Below, one piece after another: positions 11,913-23,148 of a stretch of DNA of 26,155 nt. Below the pieces are notes generated by a model. The model saw nothing but the letters and a program-made list of their open reading frames with translations. It did not search any database and was not told where the DNA came from. The stretch lies in NCBI GenBank assembly GCA_002245135.1, contig NGBS01000373.1:1-26155 (forward strand), read 5' to 3'. Numbering within the stretch: position 1 is the stretch's first letter; every line of letters starts with the position of its first letter. The position numbers and the translations under genes are program-made. The stretch comes from Proteromonas lacertae (lineage: Eukaryota; Sar; Bigyra; Opalinata; Proteromonadidae).

Positions 11913-13156
11913 AGCCTTAGGTTCAAATTTTGAGCCTTACTTTTTTTTAGCTAGTCCGATAGTTTCTAAACTTCGATATTAAACTTAATTAGGTCAAAAA
12001 CATATAACTAATCTATTCTAAAAAAATTGAATCTTTCTTATTTCTAATTGAAAACATAATTAATCTCTATTTTTGCATTTCGCTTTTATGTGCATAAATC
12101 AGTTATGCATTATCACTGCACTTAGGATCTCCAGTTTATTTTGTTATTAAGCTGATAATGGATGAGAAAAAAGCAAAATAAATTTCTTAACACAAGCTTT
12201 TGATTTGACAAACTATCTTGATTTTTATTTTTTGAGCCTACGCATTGTATATGCACTATATACTTATCTAATAGGTTCTGTTATAAATTGTGAATTAACG
12301 GCTGATAATATATGGAGTTATGAAGTGAAATATGATAAAAATGACCTAAAATGTCTAAATCGAGACGAATTCGTATTATCATATATAGTTATGTTTGTGC
12401 ATCACAGGATTCAATGTTATATTTAGCAAAATATGATTTAATACTTGAATATTTGAAACAATTTCGTCTGGTTGGCTCTATAACTCTTTGTAGTTTATTC
12501 TGTAGTTACTATACTCAATATATTTAGAAAATAATAATATTTAGATAGTAAGAGTAACATTAGTTGAAATCGATATAATCACAGGTATATTAACAAAATA
12601 AGTTCGATGCTGCCGAATATCATATTAATTCTATTACTGTTTAACATTATTCAATTCAAAAATAGTATCAAATACAGAAAATTATGACAAACAGTTTGAA
12701 ATCGGAGAATATAAAAGAATACTATTTTCTTTTCTTATGTTGTCACTTATTTCAATGTATTATTAAATAGGAAATCGGACTATATAAAGGTATAATATAA
12801 TTAATTGTAAAGTTTCAACATATATGTCAAGAATATTACAAATACTATAAGTAGTTCGCTCAAGATGTTATTTCCTAATACACTATGCTGCAATGGGACA
12901 AGCATAAAAATAATATTCGTTGATAATAAAACTAAATTAATTTTACACAGAAATCTATCATTCGAAAAGGAAGAACTACAAATAAGAATTATAGAAAGTA
13001 GATTTTTCTTGTTGAATATTAAATAATTTATTTATTATTTATGTTGTTATTATTATAGTTAAAATAACACATGCTACAAATATTTATGAATGGGATAGAA
13101 TGAAAAATGAAATGAACAATATTTTCGCTTGTATTTAGTAGCTAAAAATTTTTATA
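11913..13156 (+). repeat. Left terminal inverted repeat of the MULE (1244 bp)
   Basis: This arm is the reverse complement of 15967-17209. The two arms differ by one base in length, explained by a single extra T near 11917 (AGCCTTAGG against AGCCTAGG in the other arm). Long stretches compared by eye were otherwise identical, including a mirrored 73-codon open frame (12205-12426 and 16697-16918) that lacks an ATG start and that I regard as chance. Promoter activity for the transposase, expected in TIR-MULEs, would lie here or in the gap at 13157-13261. Confidence 0.95.
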
Positions 13157-13261
13157 ATATAATAAATAACCGTTACAAAAATCATTAGTCATTTTTAATA
13201 GAATATATATGTATATATAATAATTATTTTATTATAATGGTATGTTTCTAATGTAGTTTTT

Positions 13262-15862
13262 ATGAATAAATTGATAATTGATAATGGCGAGGTAGATTTA
13301 CCTACATTTTCAACAGCTGAGAAGAAGTATTCAATTCTGGACGGCAGAAGTAAAAGACTTAAAGAGATAGCAAAAAAATATCCTCCCATAGAATCGTTTG
13401 AAGAAATTAATGATAATATATTTCAGCTCAGGTTCAAAAACATGGAGATTTTCTATTTTGTAGTGCATATATACAGCCGTCAAAGAAATTTCAAAGTCAG
13501 AGTTCTGTCGCGCGCGATAAAGAAATTTGCGCGGTAAAGGAAGTAATAAGTTTCCATTAAAGTGAATATGTTAATACTTATTTGGAAGGCCGAGTAAATA
13601 TAAATATAACATTATTTTGTCTAATAAATTACATATGTTGAAATTGTTATCAAGTTTTCAATAAGATTTATATCATCTATTATTAATCTTTGTAATTATT
13701 TTTTTATTTAAATCGCTAGAATATATTAGCATATATGTCTTATTATCATATTGATATATATATAGCACCCTTTAAAAAAATATTAAAGAAAAAAGAAAAT
13801 ACGTTCAAGCCTTCTTCAAGCCAATATTTTATTTTTTATTTCAAACCATCGTAACATCGATTTTGTTTAATCTTTTCATCAAAGAACTGTTTATTTCAAT
13901 TTCTTCCTGTGATATATGCAATAAAAATAATGTTAAATTATAGAAATAATTAAGATGGATATGAAGTGAATATTTATGAATAATTGAACATAACTATTGT
14001 ATATGACTGTTATAAGACAAAATGATTATATATTCATGCATAGCGTAATGACATTAACAATAATATTATATTAGATCTAAATATAAACAATTACTTCCTT
14101 TATCGCGCAAATTTCTTTATCGCGCGCGACAAGTTCACTATAATGTTAACGAATTAGCGTTCTACTGCAAAGAAGTTGGATGTAGTTTTACAGTTAAATA
14201 TAAACTAACAGGATGTAGCTATAGGTTAAGTCATAATCATGAAGTAAGAAAATATGAGAGTTTAAAAATGATAGAAACAATGACAAGAGAAATAAAAATG
14301 ACGTTAATATATTAGTAAATAACAGCGCTTTAAAGGTACCTAATATAATCAAAATCATAGAAATGAAATATATAATATCGAAAGAAGTCAAACAACAAAT
14401 AAAAAATCAAATAATTACAGAAAAAAAGAATCTAAAAGATATAATTGATGGTAAATACAAATTTTTTAAAATGATAATCAATAATTATAAATACTATAAA
14501 AGTAAATCAGTAATGTTGGTTATAATGGATGAAAAACATTTAAAGAAGTACACAACGCTTTTAGCTGATGGAACATTTAACTGTTTGCTTGGAAAAGAGC
14601 AGCTTTATTTGGTTTATTGTGCTGTATCACCTAAACTAATATTGTTAGTTGCTTATGCAATTATGACTACAAGAAATAAAGAAGATTATCTGTTTATATA
14701 TGGCCATTTACAGAAGTATTGCAACATAATAAACGTTGTGCATGACAAAGAAAAAGCTGTTGTCAGCGTCTTAAGAAGCTTAGGTATAAACTTCATGTTT
14801 GATACTTATCATTTATTTCTGTATTTGAAAGAAACAGAGTTAAAAAGAATAATATACAAGTATATTAAAGCTCCTAGTTTAAGCGAAAAACAAAAAATTG
14901 TAGATGAAGCCGATGATAAATATAAAGTATATTTTACTAAAGAAGGAATAAAGCAGTATGGAATATATGGGATTCATTCAACAGGAAATGTAGAATTTAA
15001 TAATTATAAAATAAAAAAAGAATTATATAATAAAAGAGTGAGATTTGATGGATTATTAGAAGTTTTACAAAACTTATATAAAGAAGAAATTGATGAAATA
15101 AACAACCAAATACAAGAAAAAGAATGTTTATATTATTCATCAATTCTATGGAAAGAATGCAGTTCAAATTTGTATAATCAATTGCAGCTGTTGTCTGAAA
15201 ACTACTATACTGCATATAAAGAAGATGAAAACAGCTATGTGGTGAATAACGAATTTTATATATCAAGGAACGATTCTACTCTTATTTGTTCATGTGGCTA
15301 TCAAGAAGTAAGCGGTGTTCCTTGCGATCACATTCTATATGCTAGAATAAGATGTAATATTAATGTTTGTATAAGTGAAATGATATCCAACGAGTGCTTC
15401 AAAGATTATTTTAATAGTCAAACTAATATTACAAATTATAATGGTCGTTTAGAATATCCAGAAGATATAAATGAAATTATTGATAAAGAAAGTCAAAATT
15501 ATAATAGTACTGTTAATGAGGGTAATAATGAAAATGATATATCAAGATATTGTGAGAGTAATAGTTTGATTATTTCAGAAAGCGAAATTAATATGACATG
15601 TCAAAGTATTAAACAATGTTTTAATGTCAATATGATCAATGAAATTGATCAATACTGTATTACAAGTATATATGATGAATTAACTTCATTAATGTATGAT
15701 AGAATAAACAAACATGATTTTTGTTTATTTATTAATAATAATTATAATAATATTTCATTTGACGGACAGTTAATTATTATCACTCTTATTTATTTATTAA
15801 ATAAAAAGATAGATAACTTTGATAACGTATTATTATTTATAGATAATAATATTAACAAATAA
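13262..15862 (+). pseudogene. MULE transposase with SWIM zinc finger, interrupted by a MITE and one frame shift
   Basis: The N-terminal part starts at the ATG at 13262 and runs to 13505, where MITE copy 2 begins. Coding resumes at 14136 with a zinc-finger-like segment (FYCKEVGCSF ... LSHNHE, a C-x4-C...H-x-H pattern of the FLYWCH/WRKY-GCM1 kind). That frame reaches a stop at 14313-14315. The main frame then continues to 15862; its first ATG is 14363 but it is open from about 14282. Counting from 14363, the catalytic triad fits Asp69 (LLADGTF), Asp128 (VVHDKEKA) and Glu211 (HSTGNVEFNN), with His150 in the usual place. The SWIM finger is CSCGYQEVSGVPCDH (Cys309, Cys311, Cys321, His323). A poly-Asn/Ile-rich tail of about 130 residues follows. 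The frame shift fits one lost A in the A run at 14294-14298, which could be a sequencing error; the MITE insertion is certainly real. Confidence 0.9.
13506..14131 (+). mobile_element. MITE copy 2 (TGTCGCGCGCG family), 626 bp, inside the MULE transposase gene
   Basis: The element has the same ends and interior as copy 1 and is flanked by the 5-bp duplication AGTTC at 13501-13505 and 14132-14136. Taking out the element and one AGTTC leaves a continuous reading through the site (KVRV then HYNVNELAFYCKEV), which proves insertion into a pre-existing coding sequence. Element plus duplication is 631 bp, not a multiple of three. In the right terminus the inner motif reads GCGCGATAAAG (on the minus strand) where the other three termini have GCGCGGTAAAG, so it matches the outer motif of its own repeat. 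Confidence 0.95.
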
Positions 15863-15966
15863 TTCTTTTAATTACTTAATTATATATATTATTTATATTT
15901 TGTGTTTATTATTTATTTATTTATGCTGACAATTACTTTAATTATTGATTGATAAAAAAAATAAGA
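15863..15966 (+). other. Short spacer between transposase stop and right arm
   Basis: About 100 bp of A/T-only-like sequence separates the transposase stop from the right inverted repeat. It probably holds the transposase 3' untranslated region. No other feature was seen. Confidence 0.5.
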
Positions 15967-17209
15967 TATAAAAATTTTTAGCTACTAAATACAAGCGAAA
16001 ATATTGTTCATTTCATTTTTCATTCTATCCCATTCATAAATATTTGTAGCATGTGTTATTTTAACTATAATAATAACAACATAAATAATAAATAAATTAT
16101 TTAATATTCAACAAGAAAAATCTACTTTCTATAATTCTTATTTGTAGTTCTTCCTTTTCGAATGATAGATTTCTGTGTAAAATTAATTTAGTTTTATTAT
16201 CAACGAATATTATTTTTATGCTTGTCCCATTGCAGCATAGTGTATTAGGAAATAACATCTTGAGCGAACTACTTATAGTATTTGTAATATTCTTGACATA
16301 TATGTTGAAACTTTACAATTAATTATATTATACCTTTATATAGTCCGATTTCCTATTTAATAATACATTGAAATAAGTGACAACATAAGAAAAGAAAATA
16401 GTATTCTTTTATATTCTCCGATTTCAAACTGTTTGTCATAATTTTCTGTATTTGATACTATTTTTGAATTGAATAATGTTAAACAGTAATAGAATTAATA
16501 TGATATTCGGCAGCATCGAACTTATTTTGTTAATATACCTGTGATTATATCGATTTCAACTAATGTTACTCTTACTATCTAAATATTATTATTTTCTAAA
16601 TATATTGAGTATAGTAACTACAGAATAAACTACAAAGAGTTATAGAGCCAACCAGACGAAATTGTTTCAAATATTCAAGTATTAAATCATATTTTGCTAA
16701 ATATAACATTGAATCCTGTGATGCACAAACATAACTATATATGATAATACGAATTCGTCTCGATTTAGACATTTTAGGTCATTTTTATCATATTTCACTT
16801 CATAACTCCATATATTATCAGCCGTTAATTCACAATTTATAACAGAACCTATTAGATAAGTATATAGTGCATATACAATGCGTAGGCTCAAAAAATAAAA
16901 ATCAAGATAGTTTGTCAAATCAAAAGCTTGTGTTAAGAAATTTATTTTGCTTTTTTCTCATCCATTATCAGCTTAATAACAAAATAAACTGGAGATCCTA
17001 AGTGCAGTGATAATGCATAACTGATTTATGCACATAAAAGCGAAATGCAAAAATAGAGATTAATTATGTTTTCAATTAGAAATAAGAAAGATTCAATTTT
17101 TTTAGAATAGATTAGTTATATGTTTTTGACCTAATTAAGTTTAATATCGAAGTTTAGAAACTATCGGACTAGCTAAAAAAAAGTAAGGCTCAAAATTTGA
17201 ACCTAGGCT
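15967..17209 (-). repeat. Right terminal inverted repeat of the MULE (1243 bp)
   Basis: Reverse complement of 11913-13156, with one indel near the outer end. The inner boundary is set where TATAAAAATTTTTAGC (15967 onward) stops matching the left arm. No MITE or other insertion has entered either arm, so their lengths stay equal. Confidence 0.95.
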
Positions 17210-17224
17210 AAAAAAAAAGTCCCC

Positions 17225-17595
17225 GACCTACATTTGTGATATACTTATTTATGAACTTCATTATTCTCAATATTAAACTAATTTTTGTATATTTTCTATT
17301 TTAATGTATCAATCACTACTACAGTCTAAAATACATTATCTAATATAAATAGAATACATTATTTTTTATGTTAAAGTACAGAAAACAGAAAAATGAAAAA
17401 ATATATTCAAGCCTAGCCAGTTGTTTAATTTCTATTTTTACTACCTTAACATTAAAATTATTGTATTTTATTAATATCAAATAATGTATTTTAGACTGTA
17501 GTAGTGACTGATACATTAAAATAGAAAATATACAAAAATTAGTTTAATATTGAGAATAATGAAGTTCATAAATAAGTATATCACAGATGTAGGTC
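17225..17595. mobile_element. Foldback (hairpin) element, 371 bp
   Basis: Arms of 115 bp (17225-17339 and 17481-17595) are inverted copies with two mismatches seen (TTT/TCT and CAA/CAG). Weaker pairing continues inward for some 30 bp more, leaving a loop of roughly 70-80 bp. The outer ends read GACCTACA. No coding capacity is present. It starts 15 bp after the right end of the MULE. No target duplication was found, so its class is open: a foldback MITE is the likeliest reading. If transcribed, it would form a long hairpin RNA. Confidence 0.85.
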
Positions 17596-18064
17596 ATATG
17601 ACAAACTAACTATATATTTGTTAATAACTAACTCCGAACATCATGAATATCATAATAGTTTTGATTGAATCATTCTGGAATATAGAGTTCCGCCATACGC
17701 GGATTTCCGCCATACGGGGAACAACAGAAATAACTCTTCCATTTCTTTTCAAGAGATGAACTGGTACAGGATACAGATTGATTGTTGAAGAGCTGGAGGT
17801 ATGTTATTACCACTGGCAGGATTAAACTACTGCTGTTGGCTGTTAGGAAGAGATAGTTGTTAAGTATTCATTTTCTATCATTTCATTAATTCTTTTCATA
17901 TTTTTTGATTTAATTAGCAATCGAAGGAATAATACTGTGGATAAATTATTAGGATAAGGTATTTTATTAAAAATAAAATAAAAGAATCTAAATGTAATAT
18001 TGACTTAAATGACATAATTACAAAAATAACTGACTCAAATCTATTTTGCATTTTATTTTTTAAA
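17596..18064. promoter_or_regulatory. Upstream region of the Munc13-like gene with a GC-rich direct repeat
   Basis: This interval must contain the promoter and 5' leader of the gene starting at 18065. Two copies of TTCCGCCATACG lie 17 nt apart (17688-17699 and 17705-17716). They stand out in sequence that is otherwise mostly A and T. They could be factor-binding sites, or the relic of an older insertion. No open frame or RNA gene was seen. The assignment as regulatory rests on position only. Confidence 0.4.
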
Positions 18065-21000
18065 ATGGTATTTTCTCGTTTAATATATATTTATCATAGG
18101 GAAAATATGCTCCATTGAGAGCTAAGTATATCAATTTATTTATATATTCTATTGTAGAGCCGAAAATGTTAATCCCGCTTTAGTATTCTAAATGTGTAAT
18201 ATATAGAAATTTTATTTCACCAAACTGAGAGATCAATTTAAGAAGGAAGAGAACGTATGAAATTTGATTTATTTTTATGAAATAGCCATTTGTAGTTGGT
18301 AAATATACAATATCAGAGCCAGTTAGAGATTTGTTGTTTAGTTTGAGTCTATTCCCATTGCAAACCATCGAAGAAACTGTATATATTTTAATATTTATAA
18401 CAAAATGATAGAAATCTAAACCACATGAGTTACCAGGTAAATATTCTGATGCAGTATCAAACAATATAAACCTATTATGTACTGTATGCTGAATAATTTA
18501 TATTAACTATCAATATAGGCCTTTAATCTGAACATTAGTCAAATTAACAAATATTTTTCATCCGTTCAGTTTATATCACCTGGATTTAAAACAACTGACT
18601 TTTCCAAACCAGTAAGTGAGCATGATTTAACAGTAATAATTCGTGTATGTTTAGACATGATTCACAAATATTACAAAGACACTGAGAATACATATCCAGA
18701 ATCATATTGTACAAATCAAGACAGTATTCAAGGAATAAAAGATTACTATACGAACAAAGTGAATGAATGGAATACTTTATTAAAATCAGTAGATGTATAT
18801 ATTGATTATGATTTATATATATTAATTAGAATGAATTAAATAAATTAATAGAATTATCACTTCATGGTTTAGCTGATGCTGGTAAAACCGTTTTAAAAAC
18901 AGGAGTAAGTACAGTAACAACAGTTGTAAAGAATCCATGTTGTTGTTTACCTTCACAAGTTCAAAAGAAAAAACAACAATTAGATTGTATATATAAAAAT
19001 CTATTATTATAGTAACCAAGCATGCTAGTGAAGCACAACGTTATCAGAAACTAACTAATAAGTATGAAGAAAGATCAGAAATAATATACAATATAATCAG
19101 AAGATTATATGATGTTGATTTTCCAATAGATAGTTGGTCAGGTAATGAAAGTATATATTATTTATTTATTTATTTTTATTATTTATTATTATTAGAACCT
19201 CAGACATTATTAGAAAGTGAAGGAGGTTTATACAATCCAGTTGCTGATAGAATCATCTACAATTTAGAGAATTTATTATTCTTTGATCCATTACAAGTTG
19301 CTATTAGTAAAGCTCTCGTGATGTGTTCTGTCTTCAATGATAGAGTATCGTCCACTGTAGAAGAAGTTATTACAGGAAATGCATTCCTATTAAACACTGC
19401 TAAATTCATTTATAAATCTTATTATCCTTATATGAGAGTGTTTAAGAAGAATATTGAAGATATTATAAAGCATAAAGCATTTGTAGCGAAAGAACATATG
19501 GTACAATTAGATAAAATATATACAGGAATGAAAAAGTATAGAAATATATATATATATATATATATATAGACAAATATCCAATGTAATGAATTATATCTTC
19601 TTTTTAGATGATAATTTCGTTATTCCAGTATATGATAAGATAGTAGAGTTATATGAAACCTTAATGGAATTTGGTAAAACTTTCTTCCCAAATGTAAAAG
19701 AAGTAAATCCTCTTGATGATTGGTTAGAAGTAGACAGTATCTACAAAAACATGAAAAGAGAATTTCACAACTTTTGGAAGAAACAATCAAAATTTGAAAT
19801 TCAAAGTGACAATGAAACATTTGAAGTATTTCTACATCCTAGTAAAAAACATAAAATATTAAGTACTTTAAAAGCTGAATCTCAAGGTGCAAGAATAATA
19901 TCATTACCACCACAAGGACAAGTTGATGCTTTCAATTTCAGTGGATGTTTAAAGAAAATGGATTTGATATTTTCATTTGGTGAATCAGTTGCTGATAGGG
20001 CAATTACACAGTCAAATTTCCAGGAGTTTTACGATTTAGTGGAGAATTCATCTGATAATATTATTGTTAGAGTTATCACGAGAGATCCAGATGGAATAGC
20101 GAATTATCCATTAAATGCAATTACGTTGATGAATATTGTATCAGTGGCTTGTTCATTGTTTGAAGCTATATTTAGATTGGATGAAGGTGGATTGTTTAAG
20201 AATTATATGGAAGATAAGAAAGTATTATTATATTTATCTCTTTATTTATTTATTAAAATAGTCATTGTATAGTATTATATCATTATCATTCTTTACACCA
20301 CTTTTCAATGATTTGAAATTCTTATTCCAAAGTCGAGTAAAAACGTCCAAAGGACTTGATCCTAACGTTTTGGAGTTAATAAAATCAATAAAATCATTAA
20401 TGAAAAGAGTTCCAGCTTCAGGTTCAACATTGAAGAATTTAATGAGAACTTCAATTAGAGATATTTTATATCAATGGATTATTATGAGTAGATATAGAAT
20501 TATTAAAAATTCAATACCACAAGTTATTGAGAATGTATATTTTAATATATTTTTATTTATTTAAATATTATTATTATTATTAGAATAATTGGATGCCTAT
20601 ATCAGAATCATTAAAGCACAGTAGAGTTGCTGGTAGTGAATTATCTTGGTTGGTTCAACAACATATTGACTTCTTAAAAGATATTCCTTATGAATCAGTT
20701 CCAGGAATTAGAAAATTATTTGCATTTAATATCATCTTAGAACCAATAGTTCGATATTGTGAAATGGTTATGGAACATTCTCAGAAAATGCTGCCCAATG
20801 AAAAAGATTTGGTGAAATATCGTCGTTCAAGTTTATTAACAGGTTTTAGTAATTTATTTGGTAAAAAAGATGATGAACAGATTGAAGAGATGTTGAGGTT
20901 CAAATTCTTTGATTTCTTCGAAGGTGATCAAGTTGCTGTTGATAATTACTTACCTGTTGTTATGAGTTTATGTGTTCATTTGAATGATATTAATTTCTTA

Positions 21001-23006
21001 AGAATTGAATTGTATGATAAAATGGATTATGTCTCAAAATTACAGGTTGATGAAGATGTTGAACAAGAAATTGAAGTTGATGAAGAAGAAGAAAATGTGA
21101 ATGGAATATCTTTAGATACTGTTTCAATAGAATTTCAACAAGCCAAATCTGAGACTTATAGTGTAACAATGATTATTATGAAAGCAGAAAACTTGCCGAA
21201 AGGTATTGGTAGTATTGATCCATATATGAAAGTAAGGTTAGCCAAAAATGAAACGGTATATTTTTTATTCATTCTAATTAAAATAGGAATTAGGAGAAAA
21301 GAAATATCAACAATTCAAAACTCAAGTGGAGAAAAGTACAGTTAATCCGCAATTCAGATTCCATTCACCTGAGACATGGGGTACAATTACTGGTAGAAGT
21401 TGTTTAATTGATTTTGAAGTTAGAGATAAGCAATTATTATCATCTGAATCAATCAGTGAAGCAGTATATATATATATATTTATTTATATTATTTAAATAG
21501 TTCTTCAAGTTCAATATGGAAGAATATACAACAGCCAAAGATGTAACAATCGATTTACTCACCAAGAAAGGTAAACCAGGTGGTACATTAACAATCAGTC
21601 TCAAAACAATAAAACATTCAAAGAAAGGAACAACAACAACAACAACAGAAGAGTCTTTACAACCGTTAGATAAAGATAGAAGAAATTCACAAGTAACTTT
21701 AGATAATTTGAATGGAATTGCTGATCTTACCAATCTAAAAGATGATTTAGTTACTTATAAAATCAATTGTTTAGTCAAATCAGCAAGTCATCTTCCAGTT
21801 GGTGATGTTATATCTTCTGATCCATATCTTATTGTCTATTTAAGTCAATACAAATCAGTATTGCAAAACAAAAATCCAGAAGCTCAAAGTGAAATTCAAA
21901 CATTTAAAACTCCAATTGTTAAAAATACATTAAATCCAGAATATAATATGATGAGTCCAACCAGTTGGGGATCAATGTTATCTCAAAAATCATATTTATA
22001 TGTTGAAGTATATATATTATTATTATTATATATTATATAGTGTTTTGATTGGGATGAAAATAATGCTGATGATTTACTTTGTACTGGTGAATTAGAACTT
22101 GATTATTATGTTTATGAAAAAGCAAAACCAGTGAATATAACAATGAAAAGAGAGGGAAAAGATTCATCCAAGACTGGAGGCATAGTTCATTTAGAAATAT
22201 TAATTGAAAAAAGTACGTTGGGTAGAAGTCATGATTTGACATTGAGTGAAATAGAAACAAATCTTATTGAATCAATTGTCAATATTTCATTTGATGTTAC
22301 TATTGAAAATATGATCAAAGACACTATCTTTAATGTTAAAAAGATGGATAATTATGATAGTGCGTTTGTAAAATCAAAAGCTAAGTTGATTTGTCAAGTT
22401 TTAGAACAACAATTATATTTATTTGAAAAGTATTTATATAATGGAGTTTTTAAGAAATTGTTATTACACTATTTTGATGTAACAATGGTATCTTTAAGCT
22501 ATATTCTATTAACTTATACAAGTATCAATCCAAAAGTGGACTATGAAAGTAATCCTAAAGAATATGCCAAGCCAAATAAAAGCTTGACTGGCAGTTATGA
22601 TCATCTTCATCCAGATCAAATTAAGATAATTCAGACATTTTATGATGTATTTGTAAGTTTTTACTCTGAATTTGGTATTAAATCAAAGTATCTCTACGAA
22701 AGATCAGATTATCTCCATTTACTCATTGATTTGGTCAGTCAAACAAATGGTGAAGATTTATATGCAATATTTGAGCCAGTAATAGAAGAAGCTAAAAAGA
22801 GAAGAGAAGAAAGAAAGAAAAAGACCAAATTCTTTGGATTATTGAAAACAAAGGATCAGGAAGATAAAGTTCCTCCATTAGAAGATATGAAAAGTGATTT
22901 GAAGAATGGTGTGTTTGATATCACTGAACCTATTGTTATGATGATTATGAAGAAAATGTTCCCTTCTTACAAGAAAGCTAGTGATAATCCAGCTCAAGCT
23001 AATTAA
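18065..23006 (+). CDS. Munc13/Unc13-like protein with tandem C2 domains between MHD1 and MHD2
   Basis: Sixteen exons join to 1474 residues: 18065-18067, 18100-18125, 18158-18182, 18207-18254, 18286-18378, 18412-18483, 18519-18794, 18830-18986, 19013-19150, 19196-19535, 19570-20221, 20262-20534, 20584-21255, 21287-21463, 21501-22007, 22041-23006. The first coding exon is the ATG alone. MUN-type proteins tether vesicles and open syntaxin for SNARE assembly. MHD1 is near residues 702-870 (WMPISESLKHSR ... CVHLNDINFLRIELYDKM). C2A, about 880-1035, has SIDPYMKV but lacks some Ca-binding Asp. C2B, about 1068-1200, keeps a fuller set (GDVISSDPY, FDWDENNADD). A helical MHD2-like region (about 1350-1400, TFYDVFVSFYSEFG) and a Lys-rich tail follow. 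C2 domains between the two MHDs differ from the animal order; I recall a single C2 there in fungal relatives. The N-terminal 400 residues are not recognised. Confidence 0.85.
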
Positions 23007-23148
23007 AAAATGAATAATTTGAAGAAAAAAAGTGATTGACAATGAATATTATATTCTCTATAATACATTTTAATGAATTTTTGTGTTCTTTAAATTTAAC
23101 CAAACAAAAACAATAAATAATAATAATAAAGAGAGAAGATATTATAAT

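Larger units (their letters stand above)
11913..17209 (+). mobile_element. Mutator-like (MULE) DNA transposon with 1.24 kb terminal inverted repeats
   Basis: The element spans 5297 bp: left arm 11913-13156, a central part with a MULE transposase reading to the right (13262-15862, interrupted by a MITE), and right arm 15967-17209. The arm ends read AGCCT..., giving GGCT on the right. Removing the nested MITE and its extra target copy leaves about 4.67 kb. No clear 9-11 bp target duplication is visible: the left flank is GTATTTTC and the right flank is an A run followed by GTCCCC. The outer ends may therefore extend a few bases or have been altered by the neighbouring insertions. The near identity of the arms argues for recent movement or ongoing homogenisation. 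The Mutator assignment rests on the transposase and is typical of TIR-MULEs, though arms this long are uncommon. Confidence 0.9.

Noticed and set aside
12205-12426. 73-codon open frame in the left MULE arm, mirrored at 16697-16918
   Set aside because: It starts with TTG, not ATG, resembles nothing known and exists twice only because the arms are inverted copies. Treated as chance.
14303-14315. A 13-nt intron (GT...TAG) explaining the transposase frame shift
   Set aside because: It is far shorter than any other intron here and its removal leads at once to a stop. A one-base A loss fits better.
14997-15266. Minus-strand open frame inside the transposase
   Set aside because: It lies antisense to the conserved transposase domain between the catalytic core and the SWIM finger; it is a shadow.
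17210-17224. A run plus GTCCCC as MULE target duplication
   Set aside because: No matching sequence at the left end; no duplication could be assigned.
18180-18464. 94-codon minus-strand open frame
   Set aside because: It overlaps five plus-strand exons that splice in phase into the Munc13-like protein; it is a shadow.
18657-18839. ATG at 18657 as start of the Munc13-like gene
   Set aside because: The frame is open upstream and joins through six earlier exons to an ATG at 18065; the 18657 Met is internal.
19570-19607. A second intron ending at TAG 19607
   Set aside because: Removing it puts the next exon out of frame, while reading through gives a continuous frame (QISNVMNYIFFLDDNF). Only the intron 19536-19569 is kept.
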